A DNA stretch of 32,502 nt, from contig CALEUL010000031.1 in NCBI GenBank assembly GCA_937921035.1, positions 1 to 32,502 of the forward strand, in the 5' to 3' direction. The first letter of the stretch is position 1; each line of letters starts with the position of its first letter. The notes under the pieces were generated by a model that was not told the origin of the DNA, did no database searches, and saw nothing but the letters and a program-made list of their open reading frames with translations. This document shows positions 8,420 to 16,969 of the stretch, in pieces. The DNA is from an uncultured Porphyromonadaceae bacterium (GTDB lineage Bacteria > Bacteroidota > Bacteroidia > Bacteroidales > Muribaculaceae). Made by a program: the position numbers and the translations under genes.

Positions 8420-9964
8420 TTATTTTGGAGAAAGGGTTATAAGCGGCACAAGCATTTCCTCGAGCGATATTCCGCCGTGCTGGAATGTGCCGGTGTAGTA
8501 TTGAACGTAGTAATTATAATTGTTCGGGTAGGCGAAGAAATCGTCGCGGGAGGCGAAAATGTATGTAGTGGACACATTAGGAGACGGCAACCCGAAACGT
8601 GCCGGGTTCTTTACCTCGAACACCTGCTTTGGATTGTAGGCCAGATTCTTGCCCAACTTGTAACGCAGGTTTGTGTTTGTGTTCTTGTCTCCCACAACCT
8701 TTATCGGGTTGTCCACGCGTATGGTGCCGTGGTCGGTGGTAAGCACAATCTTATAGCCGCGCGAAGCAATGCGTCGGAAAATCTCCAAAGCCGACGAGTG
8801 GCGGAACCAGCTCTCGGTAAGCGAGCGGTATGCGGCGTTGGTGGCGGCAAGCTCTCGTATCATCTTGGACTCGGTTCGCGCATGCGACAGCATGTCTATA
8901 AAATTGAGCACTATCACGTTGAGGTCGTTAACCTCAAGCTGGTTGAACTCGCGCAACAGGCGTTCGCCGCCGGCGCTGTCGTTCACCTTGTTGTACGAGA
9001 AGCGGTAGTTCTTGCGGAATCGCGCAAGCTGCGTCGCTATCAGCGGCGACTCGTTTATGTTTTTGCCCTCTTCGGAATCCTCGTCTATCCAGAGTTCGGG
9101 GAACATCTTCTCGATCTGCAGCGGCATCAGGCCCGAGAAAATAGCGTTGCGGGCATACTGCGTTGCAGTTGGCAGAATGGATGTGTACAATTTCTCGTCG
9201 AAGTTGAAATACTCGGCCAACAGAGGTTTGAGGGTTCTCCATTGGTCCAGACGGAAATTGTCGATAAGTATAAAGAACACCTTCTCGCCGGCATCGAGCA
9301 GCGGGAACACCGATTCCTGGAAAATCTGGGGGCTCATCAGAGGATGGTCCTCAGTAGTAACCCAATCCTCGTAGTTACGCCGCAGCCACTTGTAGAATTC
9401 CGAGTTCGCCTCCTTCTTCTGCGTTTCCAGCAGCTCGCTCATGTTGGTGTCGGCCTCGGCAAGCTCCATCTCGCGGAATACCAGTTTCTGGTACAGGTCG
9501 TACCAGTCGTCGATGCTCGACGCCGTGTTTATCAGCATGCCGAGCCTGCCGAAGTCTTCACGATAGTCCTGTGTGGCCTTTTCGGACACAAGACGGTCGG
9601 AATGCAGCTGTTTCTTGATGGCAATAAGAATCTGGTTGGGATTCACAGGCTTAATAAGATAGTCGGCAATCTTGCTACCCACAGCCTGATCCATTATATT
9701 TTCCTCCTCGCTTTTGGTAATCATTATCACTGGCGTCTGCGGATGCTGCTGTTTAAGCAGCTGAAGAGTTTCGAGCCCCGTCAGGCCCGGCATGTTCTCG
9801 TCGAGGATAATAAGGTCGTATGGGGTTGCCGCTGCCATGTCGAGAGCATCGCTGCCGTTGTTGGCTGTGGTAACGTCGTACCCCTTGTTGCGCAGGAACA
9901 GAAGGTGGGGTTTCAGAAGGTCGATTTCATCGTCGGCCCACAATATGCGTTGCTGATTGCTCAT
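8420..9964 (-). CDS. porX: PorX: response regulator with PglZ (alkaline-phosphatase superfamily) output domain
   Basis: 514 residues from the second Met (MSNQQRILWADDE); an ATG two codons earlier at 9970 is also possible. Residues 5-120 form a receiver domain: acidic pocket Asp11/Asp12, phospho-acceptor Asp55 (LIILDENMPG) and the switch Lys in YLIKPVNP. After a helical linker, a PglZ domain starts at about 215 with metal-site motifs ILIDNFRLDQW, DMLSHARTE and TTDHGTIRVDNP and the closing FQHGGISLEEMLVP. This architecture is PorX, which with the kinase PorY controls the type IX secretion system in Porphyromonas and relatives. Its presence fits the T9SS-like tails on four other proteins in the window. 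No porY is seen nearby. First gene of its transcription unit. Confidence 0.93.
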   Translation of the reverse strand: MSNQQRILWADDEIDLLKPHLLFLRNKGYDVTTANNGSDALDMAAATPYDLIILDENMPGLTGLETLQLLKQQHPQTPVIMITKSEEENIMDQAVGSKIADYLIKPVNPNQILIAIKKQLHSDRLVSEKATQDYREDFGRLGMLINTASSIDDWYDLYQKLVFREMELAEADTNMSELLETQKKEANSEFYKWLRRNYEDWVTTEDHPLMSPQIFQESVFPLLDAGEKVFFILIDNFRLDQWRTLKPLLAEYFNFDEKLYTSILPTATQYARNAIFSGLMPLQIEKMFPELWIDEDSEEGKNINESPLIATQLARFRKNYRFSYNKVNDSAGGERLLREFNQLEVNDLNVIVLNFIDMLSHARTESKMIRELAATNAAYRSLTESWFRHSSALEIFRRIASRGYKIVLTTDHGTIRVDNPIKVVGDKNTNTNLRYKLGKNLAYNPKQVFEVKNPARFGLPSPNVSTTYIFASRDDFFAYPNNYNYYVQYYTGTFQHGGISLEEMLVPLITLSPK

Positions 9965-9981
9965 AATCATTATAATTTATG

Positions 9982-9989
9982 CAAATATA
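9982..9989 (-). promoter_or_regulatory. -7 element (TATATTTG) upstream of porX
   Basis: Fits TAnnTTTG on minus, with a T-rich stretch (TTTT) about 19 nt further upstream. Transcription would start about 5-12 nt before the start codon, which favours the Met at 9964 over the one at 9970. Confidence 0.5.
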
Positions 9990-10082
9990 CGCAGAATATT
10001 CGATGAAAAAAATAGCGAATGCCGGCGGCAAAAGTCAACCGCATAAAAAATAACACAAAATGGGATTCCCTTGTTAACGCTT

Positions 10083-10114
10083 TTTGTGTATTTCGTGGAA
10101 AATTCATATTTTTG
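10083..10114 (+). promoter_or_regulatory. Promoter of the fibronectin-type protein
   Basis: TTTG (10083-10086), 20-nt spacer, TATTTTTG (10107-10114): a full match to the Bacteroidetes -33/-7 form. The start would be near 10121, giving a leader of about 105 nt. Confidence 0.75.
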
Positions 10115-10225
10115 CAATCGAATCCACTCTTGTGTCTAAAATCTTTTCCGCCATCACGGCTCCGGCCGTCGGACTAATCCAGATTATAAAACAATTCACT
10201 ATTATTAATTAAAAATTTCTTCTGC

Positions 10226-13200
10226 ATGAAAAAGTATCTACCCTACCTCGTCGGCAGTATACTTCTGGCAGCCCCTGTAGTCTTTGCAGTACCGGCACAG
10301 GCACAGAACCAGTTTTTTACGCCCAACGATGTAACCAATGCGAAGGTAGAATGGAATTTCGAAGAAAAAGTATTCGATGTTTCGTTCACCGCACCTACAA
10401 CAGGTTTTTATTACGATGAAAACTACAATACGATTACGGGCGACCTCACAACCATCGACAAAATAGAAGTGAGCATGGGTCAGGGTTACAGCGGGCTCGA
10501 AGTTATCAAGACTTTCGAGAATGCCACTCCCGGCCAGGAATACTCCTTCAAATGCAACGACGGCCATGTAGGCGCCAACTACAATTTTACTTTCAATGTA
10601 TACCTGGGCGATTCCAAGAGCAGCGGCCGCTGGCTCTACGACTGCTTCGCAGGCGGTTTACCTGAGGATATCGGCGAAGTGGATGTAGAGACCGCAAAAG
10701 GCCAGCTTCCCATCACACTCAAATTCAAGGCTCCTGAATATTACAAAGGACGCGACATACGCTTAGAGCGTCTGGACAGCATCCGTATATACAACGAATT
10801 CTACGACTGGAACACCTATCAGAACATCATCACCAACTATGCCGTCCTCACCGACGTCAAGCCGGGCCAGGACTGTGAAGTAAGCATCGACAATCCTGCC
10901 ATCGGCAACGGTTCGCAGAGCCTGTACATGCAGGCGTTCGCACCCGACGGCGCCGGCGACCGCAAGAGTGTCTATTTCTTCATCGGCGAGGATGCTCCTG
11001 GTATGGTTTCCAATATCGTTCTTGCCGAACAGGCCGACGGCTCGATTCTCGTAACATGGGACGCTCCCACCAAGGGTGCCAACAACGGCTACTTCAACCC
11101 CGAAGGTCTGAACTATACCATCAATCTGTACAAGAACGGCAGCTACTCGGGTACCTTGCTGAAGACCGGCCTCACCGAGAACAGCTTCGTTTATACTCCC
11201 ACAGCCACAGAACCAGAAATCATATGCTTCGGCATTGCGTCCAGCAACGCCAACGGCACAGGCAGCGAGGTACGTTCCGGCCAGACTATCGTAGGCCCAG
11301 CCCTGAGCCTGCCTTTCATGGACGGCTTCAACAAGGTTGACGGCTACAACACTACATCCGAACACGTATGGAGCAACTCCACCAACAGCATCGACAACTA
11401 TCCTCCCACATGGCGCTACGGCAACACTTCCTACCTCAGCGACTCCAACTACACTCAGGTCAAGCCCCAGAGCGGCGAAGGCGGTTTCGCATACATAAAC
11501 CTGTATTCCAGCTCTCTGAATGCCGACTACAACCTGGTTTCCTCCAAGATTGACGTTGCCGGCATAGCCCAGATGGACTTACGCTTCTCCTACTACCACG
11601 TTGAATTCAGCGACACCCGTCTTTCTGTCGGCGTAAGCTTCGATGGCTGCGCTACCTTCAGCAATATCTTCACTGCCGATTTCAATACCAGTACCACAGA
11701 TACCGGCTGGAAGAATATTATGAAAACCGTCGACATTCCCGCCGAGGCCACCTGCGCTTACATCCGATTCACATGCACAAAGACCGGCGAAAGCCATCTT
11801 GAGCCCGTTATCATAGACGAAATCACGCTCAAGGAAACCGGTTCCGCTGCTGTTGTATTCCCTGCTTCGGTAAGCGACTTCCAGGCTACCTACAACAAGT
11901 CCGAGGGCAATGTAACCGTAAGCTTCAAGGCTCCCACGCTCACCCACGCAACGCTTGGCGAGGTTAACGGACAGTCTCTGGAAAGTATCACACGCATCGA
12001 ACTCTCGCGCCAGATCGGCAACAGCGACTACTCGCTTATCAAGACCTTCGAGAATCCCGCTCCCGGCGAGGAAATCTCTTATGCCGACACCGACCTTGCT
12101 GTCGGCGGCGAATACTATTACAAGGCTGTTGTTTATGTTGAAAACTGCTGCGACTACGGCATGTTCCTCGACAACCCCGTTATGGTAGGTCAGGTTCCTG
12201 TTGACGTAAACGACCTTGTTGCCACCTGCGACGGCGGCGTTGCCCCCGTATTCCTCAAATTTACCGCACCTACAAAGGACAACAAGGGTAACGATCTTGA
12301 AGAAATCACCAAGATTTATGTACAGACCTACAACAACTCGCGCTATATCTGGGAAGACCTCGACGAAATCGAGAATGTAACTCCCGGTCAGAAAGTTGTT
12401 TACACCGACAACACCGTATCCACCGGCCAGACAGCCCGCTACCGCGTTATCGTAGGTGGCACCGCCGGCAACTCCTACGGTACCGAAGTGAGTGTCTTCG
12501 TAGGTCTCGACACACCTCTGTCTCCGTCTAATGTCGTTGCCACAGTGAACGACAACGGCACAATCACCGTAACCTGGGAAGCCCCCACCGAGGGTGTCAA
12601 CGGCGGCTATATCGACGTAGATAACCTTGTTTACACCGTCCTCCGCGGCAACGGCTACAGCGATTACGATGCAACCGTAGTGAAGGAAGGCCTCAACACT
12701 ACCGAATTCACCGACGAAACCGAATTCACCGAGGAGACAATCGTGAAGTACTTCGTAAAGGCCAACAACAAGGGTCTGGTTGGCAATTCGCGCGCTTCGA
12801 ACACCGTAGCAGTAGGTCCGGCCGCAGCTCTGCCTTTCGTAGAGAACTTCGACGTTAAGAACACCCGCGGTTACGTAACAGCCGAACACAGCACATGGAC
12901 AACCACATCGTCGGACGGCACAGGCTACTGGGAATATGCCGAAATGGCATACCTTGCCGACGGACAGGTTACTCCTGTCGAAGGCGGTATCGGTCTGGCA
13001 TATGTTTACTATGGCCCCTACACCACCTACGATCGCGACGACTACCTCACTTCCGGCAACATCAATGTTGAGAACGTAACCTCTGCCGAACTCGTATTCT
13101 GGAGCTACGGTTCGCCTGACTACAACAGCAGCCTTGCCGCCGAAGTTGCTTACGACAAGAGCGACGAGTTCACCGAAATAGTGAAAATGAGCAACGAATA

Positions 13201-13567
13201 CGATGTTGCAGACGCCGGCTGGATCAAGTATACCGAAACTATCGCTATCCCCGAAGGCACCAAGACCGTGCAGCTTCGTTTCCACGCTCATAAGGGCAAC
13301 AACTCCACATCCATCGCCATCGACAACATCTCGCTGTCGGCACAGACTGTAGGAGTCGAGAACGTTGCTACCGGCAACATCTGCATAACAGCTGCCAACG
13401 GCACCATTATCGTAGGCGGCGCTGCCGACGCCGACGCAGTGAACGTATACACCGCCTCCGGCATGACCGTTTACAGCGGCAACGGCAATGTAACCCTTCC
13501 CGTCGCTCCCGGCTTCTACATCGTTAAGGCCGGAAACGCACCCGCCGTCAAGGTTTGTGTTAAGTAA
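10226..13567 (+). CDS. Large secreted fibronectin type III / choice-of-anchor-J protein with T9SS-like tail
   Basis: 1113 residues. Signal peptide 1-26 (ends VPAQAQ). The body alternates fibronectin III-like segments, recognisable by repeats of the pattern V-x-V-T/S-W/F-x-A-P-T (for example GSILVTWDAPTKG near 275 and GTITVTWEAPTEG near 780), with two MAM/choice-of-anchor-J-like jelly rolls that both begin LPFxxxF (LPFMDGF about 362; LPFVENF about 870) and end in a conserved IDxIxL strand. The C-terminal ~70 residues (AVNVYTASGMTVYSGNGN, APGFYIVKAGNAPAVKVCVK) are a T9SS type A-like sorting domain. It is probably a surface adhesin or glycan-binding scaffold; no enzymatic motif is visible. Single-gene unit with its own promoter and terminator, divergent from porX. 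Confidence 0.78.
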   Translation: MKKYLPYLVGSILLAAPVVFAVPAQAQNQFFTPNDVTNAKVEWNFEEKVFDVSFTAPTTGFYYDENYNTITGDLTTIDKIEVSMGQGYSGLEVIKTFENATPGQEYSFKCNDGHVGANYNFTFNVYLGDSKSSGRWLYDCFAGGLPEDIGEVDVETAKGQLPITLKFKAPEYYKGRDIRLERLDSIRIYNEFYDWNTYQNIITNYAVLTDVKPGQDCEVSIDNPAIGNGSQSLYMQAFAPDGAGDRKSVYFFIGEDAPGMVSNIVLAEQADGSILVTWDAPTKGANNGYFNPEGLNYTINLYKNGSYSGTLLKTGLTENSFVYTPTATEPEIICFGIASSNANGTGSEVRSGQTIVGPALSLPFMDGFNKVDGYNTTSEHVWSNSTNSIDNYPPTWRYGNTSYLSDSNYTQVKPQSGEGGFAYINLYSSSLNADYNLVSSKIDVAGIAQMDLRFSYYHVEFSDTRLSVGVSFDGCATFSNIFTADFNTSTTDTGWKNIMKTVDIPAEATCAYIRFTCTKTGESHLEPVIIDEITLKETGSAAVVFPASVSDFQATYNKSEGNVTVSFKAPTLTHATLGEVNGQSLESITRIELSRQIGNSDYSLIKTFENPAPGEEISYADTDLAVGGEYYYKAVVYVENCCDYGMFLDNPVMVGQVPVDVNDLVATCDGGVAPVFLKFTAPTKDNKGNDLEEITKIYVQTYNNSRYIWEDLDEIENVTPGQKVVYTDNTVSTGQTARYRVIVGGTAGNSYGTEVSVFVGLDTPLSPSNVVATVNDNGTITVTWEAPTEGVNGGYIDVDNLVYTVLRGNGYSDYDATVVKEGLNTTEFTDETEFTEETIVKYFVKANNKGLVGNSRASNTVAVGPAAALPFVENFDVKNTRGYVTAEHSTWTTTSSDGTGYWEYAEMAYLADGQVTPVEGGIGLAYVYYGPYTTYDRDDYLTSGNINVENVTSAELVFWSYGSPDYNSSLAAEVAYDKSDEFTEIVKMSNEYDVADAGWIKYTETIAIPEGTKTVQLRFHAHKGNNSTSIAIDNISLSAQTVGVENVATGNICITAANGTIIVGGAADADAVNVYTASGMTVYSGNGNVTLPVAPGFYIVKAGNAPAVKVCVK

Positions 13568-13585
13568 TTCCTAAGTATACATAGT

Positions 13586-13618
13586 AAAGGCTGCGCCGGT
13601 TTTTCGACGCAGCCTTTT
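13586..13618 (+). terminator. Intrinsic terminator after the fibronectin-type gene
   Basis: Perfect 10-bp stem AAAGGCTGCG (13586-13595) with CGCAGCCTTT (13608-13617), then T-rich sequence, about 19 bp after the stop codon. It may also serve hflX, which ends at 13669 on the other strand. Confidence 0.85.
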
Positions 13619-13668
13619 ATATATCCGGGCAGCTCGCTTGATAACTGAACTGCTGTTCCCGCTCTTTG

Positions 13669-14895
13669 TTATTCCTGATCCTGGTAATCCTGGTACAGCA
13701 AATCGTTATAGGGGAAGCGGGCAAGGTGTATTTCGCGGGCCATTGTATACAGGCGCTGCTTGAGCTCGTCGATGTTTATGCCTTTACGGGCGCTGATAAA
13801 CACGCAGTTGTCGTTCATCTTTGCCATCCACGACGCTTTCAGTTCCTCCAGAGTGGCGTTGCAGCGCTGGCGTGGCGTAAGGTCGTCCTCGTCCTTGGGT
13901 ACGCATTTGAATGCGTCGATTTTATTGAAAACAAGCAGCATAGGCTTGTCGGCGCCGTTGCACACCTCGCGCAGTGTTTTGTCCACTACCTCTATCTGCT
14001 CCTCGAAGTTGGGGTGCGATATGTCTACGACGTGAACAAGGATATCGGCCTCTCGCACTTCGTCGAGCGTGGATTTAAAGGAGTCTACAAGATGTGTGGG
14101 CAGCTTGCGGATGAAGCCTACGGTATCTGTCAGCAAGAATGGCAGGTTGTCTATCACTACCTTGCGCACCGTGGTGTCCAGTGTGGCAAAAAGCTTGTTT
14201 TCTGCAAATACGTCGCTCTTGCTGAGTACATTCATCAGTGTGGATTTTCCTACGTTTGTGTATCCCACGAGCGCCACGCGCGTTAGTTTGCCGCGGTTTT
14301 TGCGCTGCACAGCCTTCTGACGGTCGATGGCGCGCAGTTCCTCCTTTAGCAGCGATATGCGGTTAAGGATTATACGGCGGTCCGTTTCTATCTGCGTCTC
14401 GCCCGGGCCTCGCATGCCTATACCGCCGCGCTGACGCTCCAGGTGTGTCCACATACGTGTAAGGCGCGGCAGCAAGTACTGGTACTGGGCCAGTTCCACC
14501 TGCGTTTTAGCGCTCGCCGTCTGGGCGCGCTTGGCAAAGATGTCGAGTATAAGGTTTGTTCGGTCCAGAATCTTCACGCCAAGCTCGCGCTCGATATTCA
14601 GCACCTGCTTGCTGGTGAGGTCGTCGTCGAAGATAGCCAGCGATATGTCGCCGCGGTCCTCGATGTATTTCTTTATTTCCTCCAGTTTTCCTTTTCCCAC
14701 GAATGTGCGGGGGTTGGGATAATCCACTTTCTGCGTGAATGTCTGTACTGTTGTCGCGCCGGCGGTATCTGCCAGAAATGCCAGCTCGTCCAGATACTCG
14801 GTAGCCCTGGCCTCGTCCTGTGTGGGCGTTACCAGACCGACCAGAATGGCGTTTTCGGGCTGGGCAGCCTGCGGTGTTACGGAATTGATTTTCAT
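13669..14895 (-). CDS. hflX: GTPase HflX
   Basis: 408 residues from the ATG at 14895, which directly follows the fadD stop; an in-frame ATG at 14904 overlaps fadD and would add three residues. N-terminal HflX domain with FVGKGKLEEI (nucleotide-binding region, about 70-80). The middle helical linker has the typical RGGIGMRGPGETQIETDRR. The G domain has G1 GYTNVGKST, G3 DTVGF and G4 NKID. HflX splits stalled or hibernating 70S ribosomes under stress. Co-transcribed with the acyl-CoA ligase two bases upstream. Confidence 0.94.
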   Translation of the reverse strand: MKINSVTPQAAQPENAILVGLVTPTQDEARATEYLDELAFLADTAGATTVQTFTQKVDYPNPRTFVGKGKLEEIKKYIEDRGDISLAIFDDDLTSKQVLNIERELGVKILDRTNLILDIFAKRAQTASAKTQVELAQYQYLLPRLTRMWTHLERQRGGIGMRGPGETQIETDRRIILNRISLLKEELRAIDRQKAVQRKNRGKLTRVALVGYTNVGKSTLMNVLSKSDVFAENKLFATLDTTVRKVVIDNLPFLLTDTVGFIRKLPTHLVDSFKSTLDEVREADILVHVVDISHPNFEEQIEVVDKTLREVCNGADKPMLLVFNKIDAFKCVPKDEDDLTPRQRCNATLEELKASWMAKMNDNCVFISARKGINIDELKQRLYTMAREIHLARFPYNDLLYQDYQDQE

Positions 14896-14897
14896 AT

Positions 14898-16709
14898 TTA
14901 ACAATACATTGCCTCTATCTGGTCGGCATATATGCTGTTTATGGCCGGACGGCGGATTTTAAGAGTGTTTGTAAGCTCGCCGTTCTCAATCGTGAACGCG
15001 CGCGGCAACAGCGTGAATTTCTTTATTTTTTCAAAGCCGGCAAGTCCTTTCTGCAGACGGTCTATGCGCTCGGCGATGAATTTTCGTATCTCGGAATTCT
15101 GCACCAGATCCTCCATAGAGCTGAAACTGATTCCCTTGCTGCGAGCGTACTCCTTGAGCGCATCGAATGCCGGAATTATGATTGCAGTAACATATTTTCG
15201 CTGGTCGCCGATAACTGCCACCTGCTCGATGTAGCGGTCGGCTCCGAGGCGGCTTTCGATGGCCTGCGGAGCGATATATTTGCCGTTGGAGGTCTTGAAG
15301 AGGTCCTTTATACGTTCTGTAAGTACTAAAGCGCCGGTATGGTCGATAAGACCGGCATCGCCGGTGCGGAACCAGCCGTCGGGCGTGAAAGCACGTACGT
15401 TTTCCTCGGGACGGCGGTAATAGCCGCGCATAACCGTGGGGCCTTTTACAAGTATCTCGTTTTCCGCGCCTATTTTCACCTGCACGTTGGACAACAGCGT
15501 GCCTACGGAACCAATCTCGTAACCTACGGAAGGGAAGCAGCTTACAGTGGCCGTGGTTTCGGACAAACCATAGCCGATTACTATGTTGAGGCCGCATGCA
15601 TGCAGAAATTCCACTATAGTGGACGAGAGCGGCGCGCCGGCGGTGGGGAATATATTCGGATTAATGATGCCTATGGCATGCCTCAGCTTGGAGAACACCA
15701 TGCGGTCGAAGAACTTGTACTGCCACTCCAGTGTGCGGGGCGGAACCAGGCCCAGACGCACATACTCCAGATTGCGCTTCGCGCCCACTTTGAGGGCCCG
15801 GCGTACCAGTGCGGCCTGCAATCCGGTCATTTTGCCGAGTTTGTCCTGAATGGCGGTATAAACTTTCTCCCAGAAGCGCGGCACGCTGCACATGCAAGTA
15901 GGTTGAGCAATGCGCACAGCGTCCTGTATCTGCTTGGGATTGCGGTTTATATCCACACGCATGCCTTCGGTGAGGCAAAAATACGTCCATGCCTTCTCAA
16001 AGATATGGCTCATAGGCAGGAAGCTGACAGAAGTGTCGCTGTCGCTGAGTGTGTCCAGACGCGTGTGGTGTGTTTCTATTGCTGAATTGAAGCAACTGTG
16101 AGGCAGTATCGCGCCCTTTGGTTCGCCCGTGGTGCCGGAAGTGTAGATAAGGGTGGCAATGTCGTCAGGGTCGGCGGAGGCACAGCGCTGCTCAACCTCT
16201 GCGAGGCAGGCACGCGAGGCAGCGGCCCCAAGTTCCAGGAAAGATGAATAATGGAGGGTGTCGTTATCGTCGTTGTCGATAACAACATCCTCGTCGATAA
16301 CCACTATCTTCTTGAGCGACGGGCAGTTGCGAAAAATAGTACGCGCAGTGCGATAGTGGGACGCATCCCCCACCACTACAATTTTTGCACCGGCGTCGTT
16401 GATGATATACTGCACCTGCTCGGGACTGCTGGTGGCATATATGGCCACGGGAATGGCGCGGTTGCGGTAGCAGCCGAAATCGGTGTACAGAAATTCAGGG
16501 CAATTTGGCGCGAAGACAGCCACCATGTCGCCAGGGACGATACCGAGAATCTCGAAAGCGCATGCAGCATATCGCACGCGGGTATCGAAATCTCCCCAAG
16601 TTACGGAGGCTAACTGCTTGGTATTCACATTGATGGATGTGAAGGCCACGCGATGGTGCCCGTATCTTTCCAGCTGTCGACCGGTAAGGTTTGTAAGTAT
16701 ATTAGACAT
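14898..16709 (-). CDS. Long-chain fatty-acid--CoA ligase (AMP-forming)
   Basis: 603 residues, typical of bacterial FadD15-like enzymes. The ATP/AMP motif YTSGTTGEPKGA sits at about 190-201, followed by FLPMSHIFEK, GYGLSETTATVS (A5 motif, about 380), GWFRTGDAG (A7) and the A8/A10 region ERIKDLFKTSNGKYIAP. It activates fatty acids to acyl-CoA via acyl-AMP, on the cytoplasmic membrane side. No membrane segment. The start at 16709 has a -7 element close upstream, and hflX follows directly, so the pair forms one unit. FadD is the natural family name, but substrate length cannot be read from sequence. Confidence 0.9.
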   Translation of the reverse strand: MSNILTNLTGRQLERYGHHRVAFTSINVNTKQLASVTWGDFDTRVRYAACAFEILGIVPGDMVAVFAPNCPEFLYTDFGCYRNRAIPVAIYATSSPEQVQYIINDAGAKIVVVGDASHYRTARTIFRNCPSLKKIVVIDEDVVIDNDDNDTLHYSSFLELGAAASRACLAEVEQRCASADPDDIATLIYTSGTTGEPKGAILPHSCFNSAIETHHTRLDTLSDSDTSVSFLPMSHIFEKAWTYFCLTEGMRVDINRNPKQIQDAVRIAQPTCMCSVPRFWEKVYTAIQDKLGKMTGLQAALVRRALKVGAKRNLEYVRLGLVPPRTLEWQYKFFDRMVFSKLRHAIGIINPNIFPTAGAPLSSTIVEFLHACGLNIVIGYGLSETTATVSCFPSVGYEIGSVGTLLSNVQVKIGAENEILVKGPTVMRGYYRRPEENVRAFTPDGWFRTGDAGLIDHTGALVLTERIKDLFKTSNGKYIAPQAIESRLGADRYIEQVAVIGDQRKYVTAIIIPAFDALKEYARSKGISFSSMEDLVQNSEIRKFIAERIDRLQKGLAGFEKIKKFTLLPRAFTIENGELTNTLKIRRPAINSIYADQIEAMYC

Positions 16710-16736
16710 AGTGATTTGAGTCTTCGTTTACTTGTG

Positions 16737-16744
16737 CAAAGATA
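16737..16744 (-). promoter_or_regulatory. -7 element (TATCTTTG) upstream of the acyl-CoA ligase
   Basis: Exact TAnnTTTG on minus, giving a leader of roughly 20 nt before the ATG at 16709. A canonical TTTG at -33 is not present. Confidence 0.5.
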
Positions 16745-16843
16745 CAGCCTTTGGCTTTCTAAATTAACAGTTTGCGAGCCAAAAATGACGTATGGTTAAC
16801 AAATCTTTCCAAGTGTAGTGCAAATATTAATAGATTTTAACCA

Positions 16844-16969
16844 TTAACTTTGTTTTTTCACCGGCGAGTGCTTGTCCGCGTTTTTGAAATGAAGATTGTT
16901 CATCTCCATCGGCGAAAGCAGACGCGCATCCGGCAGATCGGGAAATACTATTTTCTTAATTTTACTCAT
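16844..16969 (-). CDS. 41-residue leader-like micropeptide, last gene of the VKOR operon
   Basis: Starts at an ATG whose first eight bases overlap the end and stop codon of the VKOR gene (16962-16969), so translation is probably coupled. Reads MSKIKKIVFPDLPDARLLSP then MEMNNLHFKNADKHSPVKKQ and a final S. The middle (LLSPMEMNNLHF) resembles the S-x-x-E-M-x-x-L block seen in leader peptides of Bacteroidetes ribosomal peptides; the expected Gly-Gly is absent. The tail is basic (KHSPVKKQ) and has no cysteine, so it is not itself a disulfide substrate. No radical SAM, lanthionine or ABC exporter gene is near. Position next to a C39-like/VKOR protein suggests a peptide linked to that module. Existence supported by coupling and start context; function unknown. 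The gap 16710-16843 holds only the promoter element. Confidence 0.55.
   Translation of the reverse strand: MSKIKKIVFPDLPDARLLSPMEMNNLHFKNADKHSPVKKQS

Noticed and set aside
8477..10006. 509-codon plus-strand frame opposite porX
   Set aside because: Antisense to porX, whose receiver and PglZ motifs are unambiguous.
11579..13291. 570-codon minus-strand frame opposite the fibronectin-type gene
   Set aside because: Antisense shadow; no start context or motif.
16843..16853. TAACTTTG on the plus strand, a perfect -7 box
   Set aside because: No plus-strand gene follows; it overlaps the stop of the micropeptide and is probably chance.
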